In this document: piece after piece, positions 62,314-64,000 of the stretch
Position numbering within the stretch: position 1 is the first letter of the stretch
Layout: every line of letters starts with the position of its first letter
Assembly (NCBI GenBank): GCA_028288675.1
Contig: JAQBNG010000248.1
Span: 20,603-84,602 of the forward strand
Origin: Flavisolibacter sp.
GTDB lineage: Bacteria; Bacteroidota; Bacteroidia; Chitinophagales; Chitinophagaceae
Reading direction: 5' to 3'
Length of the DNA: 64,000 bases
Program-made: the position numbers and the translations under genes
The notes under the pieces: model-generated
What the model was told of the DNA's origin: nothing
Database searches by the model: none
The model's input: the letters and a program-made list of their open reading frames with translations, nothing else

Positions 62314-62657
62314 GCTCAATCGGGATTTATACGATGATTACAATAGATTGAACAAAAACATTTATAAAACAAGAACAGTTTTGCAGGTGCATCTCTTTTT
62401 ATTCTTTCCGGCGATCATGTAGTTTCAAAATATTCTTAAAGCGGACTAGATGTAGGTGTTGGAAGTCAGTACCACTAATTGCTTTGTCACCCCGATACTT
62501 TCTTGGTCAGCACAGGCTGCGGTTGCTGTTTACAGATGTCTCCTGTGTCGGCATAACAAACAACACTGCCATTATTGTTATAACACGCTGTAGAATCCAG
62601 TCAATTATTTTTTGACAGACTCTCCGTTCTGTTTCTTTACTTTTAGCAAAAGACTTC
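62314..62657. other. Intergenic region with a possible Cys-containing peptide fragment
   Basis: No complete gene. On the minus strand 62487-62600 is an open stretch that would read ACYNNNGSVVCYADTGDICK then QQPQPVLTKKVSG before a stop, with no start codon. The remainder is AT-rich and should contain the promoter of the thioredoxin-like gene. Confidence 0.35.
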
Positions 62658-63179
62658 ATGAAGTATATCTATTCAGTTTTGGTTGCACTACTTGTACTGT
62701 GTTATGTAACCAATGCGCAAACACCTGCCGCTGATGCTGTATTAAAACCAGTGTATGCAAAAGCAGCTAAGGAAAATAAAAAGGTGCTGCTGATCTTTCA
62801 TGCTTCGTGGTGTGGATGGTGCAGAAAGATGGATGCCTCGTTAGCCGATAGCTCCATAAAAAAAGCCATTGATAAGAGTTATGAAATTGCTCACTTAACG
62901 GTGTATGAAAGCAAGGACAAAACGGAGCTGGAAAATCCCGGTGCACTGGAGGTTCTTACAAAATTCGGCGGAGCTGATAAAGGCTTGCCTTATTGGTTTG
63001 TGCTGGATGCAAATGGTAATAAATTAGCCGACTCACAATACAAGCCGGGTGAAAATACAGGATGCCCTGCGAGTGCAGAAGAAGTGGCTTACTTTATTGG
63101 TGTATTGAGTAAAACATCTTCATTAAAGGAAGATGAGTTGAAGAAAGTAGCGCAAAGGTTTAGGAAGAACGAGTTGTGA
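62658..63179 (+). CDS. Secreted thioredoxin-family protein
   Basis: 173 residues. Signal peptide (YIYSVLVALLVLCYVTNAQ). The thioredoxin fold carries the redox motif WCGWC in LLIFHASWCGWCRKMDASLA, followed by EIAHLTVYESKD, a cis-Pro at GLPYWFVLDANGN and a C-terminal helix. A periplasmic disulphide or thiol role is likely, such as thiol:disulphide interchange. The sequence after the stop is element E3. Confidence 0.9.
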   Translation: MKYIYSVLVALLVLCYVTNAQTPAADAVLKPVYAKAAKENKKVLLIFHASWCGWCRKMDASLADSSIKKAIDKSYEIAHLTVYESKDKTELENPGALEVLTKFGGADKGLPYWFVLDANGNKLADSQYKPGENTGCPASAEEVAYFIGVLSKTSSLKEDELKKVAQRFRKNEL

Positions 63180-63194
63180 GGGTTGGGATTTGGC

Positions 63195-63328
63195 GGCTAA
63201 CGTTAAAGTGTTTATGAAGTAGTGGCATTTGAAAAACGTCAGTTTCAATTAACCACAAAAGCAAAATAATGATTAAAGCCGAATGCTTAACGTCCCGCCA
63301 CAATTTTATAAACACACTGTTACCTGCA
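63195..63328. repeat. Palindromic cassette-boundary element E3
   Basis: Left arm 63195-63230 (GGCTAACGTTAAAGTGTTTA at the start) and right arm 63297-63324. Stem GTGTTTATGAAGTAGTGGC pairs with the right arm at 16 of 19 positions. The right end GTTACCTGCA (63319-63328) overlaps the stop of the next gene. Confidence 0.75.
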
Positions 63329-63961
63329 GGCTTTCCTCTTGCCGTCGTATTCCCTCTCTATTTCGTCAAGTCCCAGTAATCTATCCTCAAATACAGGTTT
63401 ATAAACAACATGATTGATGATTTTTTCATAATAATTCAGCTTGTAGTCAATTGCTCCTACTGAAAGCTGCTCGAATTCAAAATCATTTGCTACTCTAAGC
63501 TTGAAAGCGTTTTCGCCGTTTACTGTGAAGAGTTCGAAGTCAGTTATTTTGATGTCATTATTACTACCATCTTCGGTGTACTTCGACTGATAAACATACT
63601 TCACTAATCTGATAGTATCAACAAAGTTTTCTTTTGCTTTCCAGGTTAATATTTCAATCCCGTTACAATTCTGTTTGTGAAGCTCAAAAGCATTTACGTC
63701 AAAAACATCATAGTCCCTTAAATGTTTCAAGCGTAAGGAAAGACTGTCTGTATTAAATGCCGCAGATTGTCCTTCGATTAAGATTGCATTTTTTCCATGT
63801 CCATGCTTAGCAAATTCCTTTAGCAAAGTGTCAATCGTTTGTTTTAGTTGTGTCTCCTGATAAGAAATTACGTCCTTTACAATAGGTTGTTTCCTTGTAG
63901 CCTGCTTACAACTACAAACTGAAAATATAAGAACAAAGATTATGGTTAGGAGTCTTCTCAT
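63320..63961 (-). CDS. Lipoprotein of unknown function bounded by E3 and E4
   Basis: 213 residues, ATG at 63961. Lipobox Cys near residue 18 (FVLIFSVCSC). The rest is alpha/beta with many charged residues (QTIDTLLKEFAKHGHGKNAI, LRLKHLRDYDVFDVNAFELH, ITDFELFTVNGENAFKLRVA). No domain recognised. The stop codon lies in E3 and the start is seven bases from E4, so the gene is bounded on both sides by inverted TGCAGGTAAC ends (63319-63328 and 63969-63978). Confidence 0.75.
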   Translation of the reverse strand: MRRLLTIIFVLIFSVCSCKQATRKQPIVKDVISYQETQLKQTIDTLLKEFAKHGHGKNAILIEGQSAAFNTDSLSLRLKHLRDYDVFDVNAFELHKQNCNGIEILTWKAKENFVDTIRLVKYVYQSKYTEDGSNNDIKITDFELFTVNGENAFKLRVANDFEFEQLSVGAIDYKLNYYEKIINHVVYKPVFEDRLLGLDEIEREYDGKRKACR

Positions 63962-63968
63962 TAAAGCT

Positions 63969-64000
63969 TGCAGGTAACGTTAAAGTGTTTATGAAGTTGT
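63969..64000 (+). repeat. Start of palindromic cassette-boundary element E4 (cut by window end)
   Basis: TGCAGGTAAC at 63969-63978 and then 23 bases (63975-63997) identical to 63198-63220 in E3. The second arm lies outside the window. Confidence 0.75.

Noticed and set aside
1..64000. tRNA, rRNA, CRISPR, insertion sequence or prophage genes
   Set aside because: None were seen on reading the intergenic spaces and the protein set; a tRNA scan would be needed for certainty.

Overview
The window looks like chromosome from a Bacteroidota bacterium, most probably of the Chitinophagaceae/Chitinophagales type. Signs seen directly are a fused SecDF, a lipoprotein-type BamA/TamA homologue (TamL-like), a type IX secretion plug-type protein, an OMP_b-brl_3-type TonB-receptor-like protein, a two-dehydrogenase surface-sugar cluster, a small PID-CTERM-like lipoprotein, and -7 boxes of the form TAnnTTTG in front of several genes. 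The family level is an inference from gene content. I found no tRNA, rRNA, CRISPR array, transposase, integrase or phage gene.

Layout. 1-2.1 kb: the tail of a YdeI/OmdA gene, acylphosphatase, and four small hydrophilic, apparently disordered proteins, one a KGG-repeat stress protein. 2.2-8.2 kb: a lipoprotein, a sigma/anti-sigma pair, an NlpC/P60 peptidase, a tightly overlapped operon (lipoprotein-crcB-ppa-half TSUP) that puts a fluoride channel beside a fluoride-sensitive enzyme, and phoH. 8.6-15.9 kb: a secreted M14 carboxypeptidase, a DEAD-box helicase, the frameshifted remnant of a histidine kinase, a PID-CTERM-like lipoprotein and glutamate dehydrogenase. 16-20.8 kb: ccmD/ccmC/ccmB, tdk and Kdo transferase. 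20.9-27.2 kb: nucleotide-sugar genes (DegT aminotransferase, ugd, UDP-glucuronate decarboxylase-like, a second nucleotide-sugar dehydrogenase, rfbC, rfbD) that feed polysaccharide synthesis. 27.3-34.9 kb: small proteins, VOC protein, secDF, a class A beta-lactamase-like lipoprotein and an aminotransferase.

35.1-37.1 kb is an accessory island: three genes lie between imperfect-palindrome elements that share short ends but differ in their stems. 37-50.3 kb: coaE, a UvrD-like helicase with a C-terminal HTH-like tail, a TonB-receptor-like protein, truB, TamL-like, a TrmH-type methyltransferase, a LolC/E-like permease and the T9SS plug-type protein. 50.4 kb carries an SRP RNA. 50.7-62.3 kb: fructose-6-phosphate aldolase/transaldolase, an mrp-to-kynureninase operon, a DUF433/DUF5615 pair with a frameshifted toxin-like gene, pyrF, a DPP-IV-like peptidase and a CAP lipoprotein. 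62.6-64 kb: a thioredoxin-like protein and a lipoprotein gene framed by a second set of the palindromic elements.

The most unusual signal is this element family (35166-35300, 35881-36018, 36911-37101, 63195-63328, 63969-64000). Gene-sized units are bounded by short inverted repeats that are themselves arms of larger hairpins, a cassette-like arrangement that does not fit canonical integron attC cores. Three further dispersed repeat families are described below.
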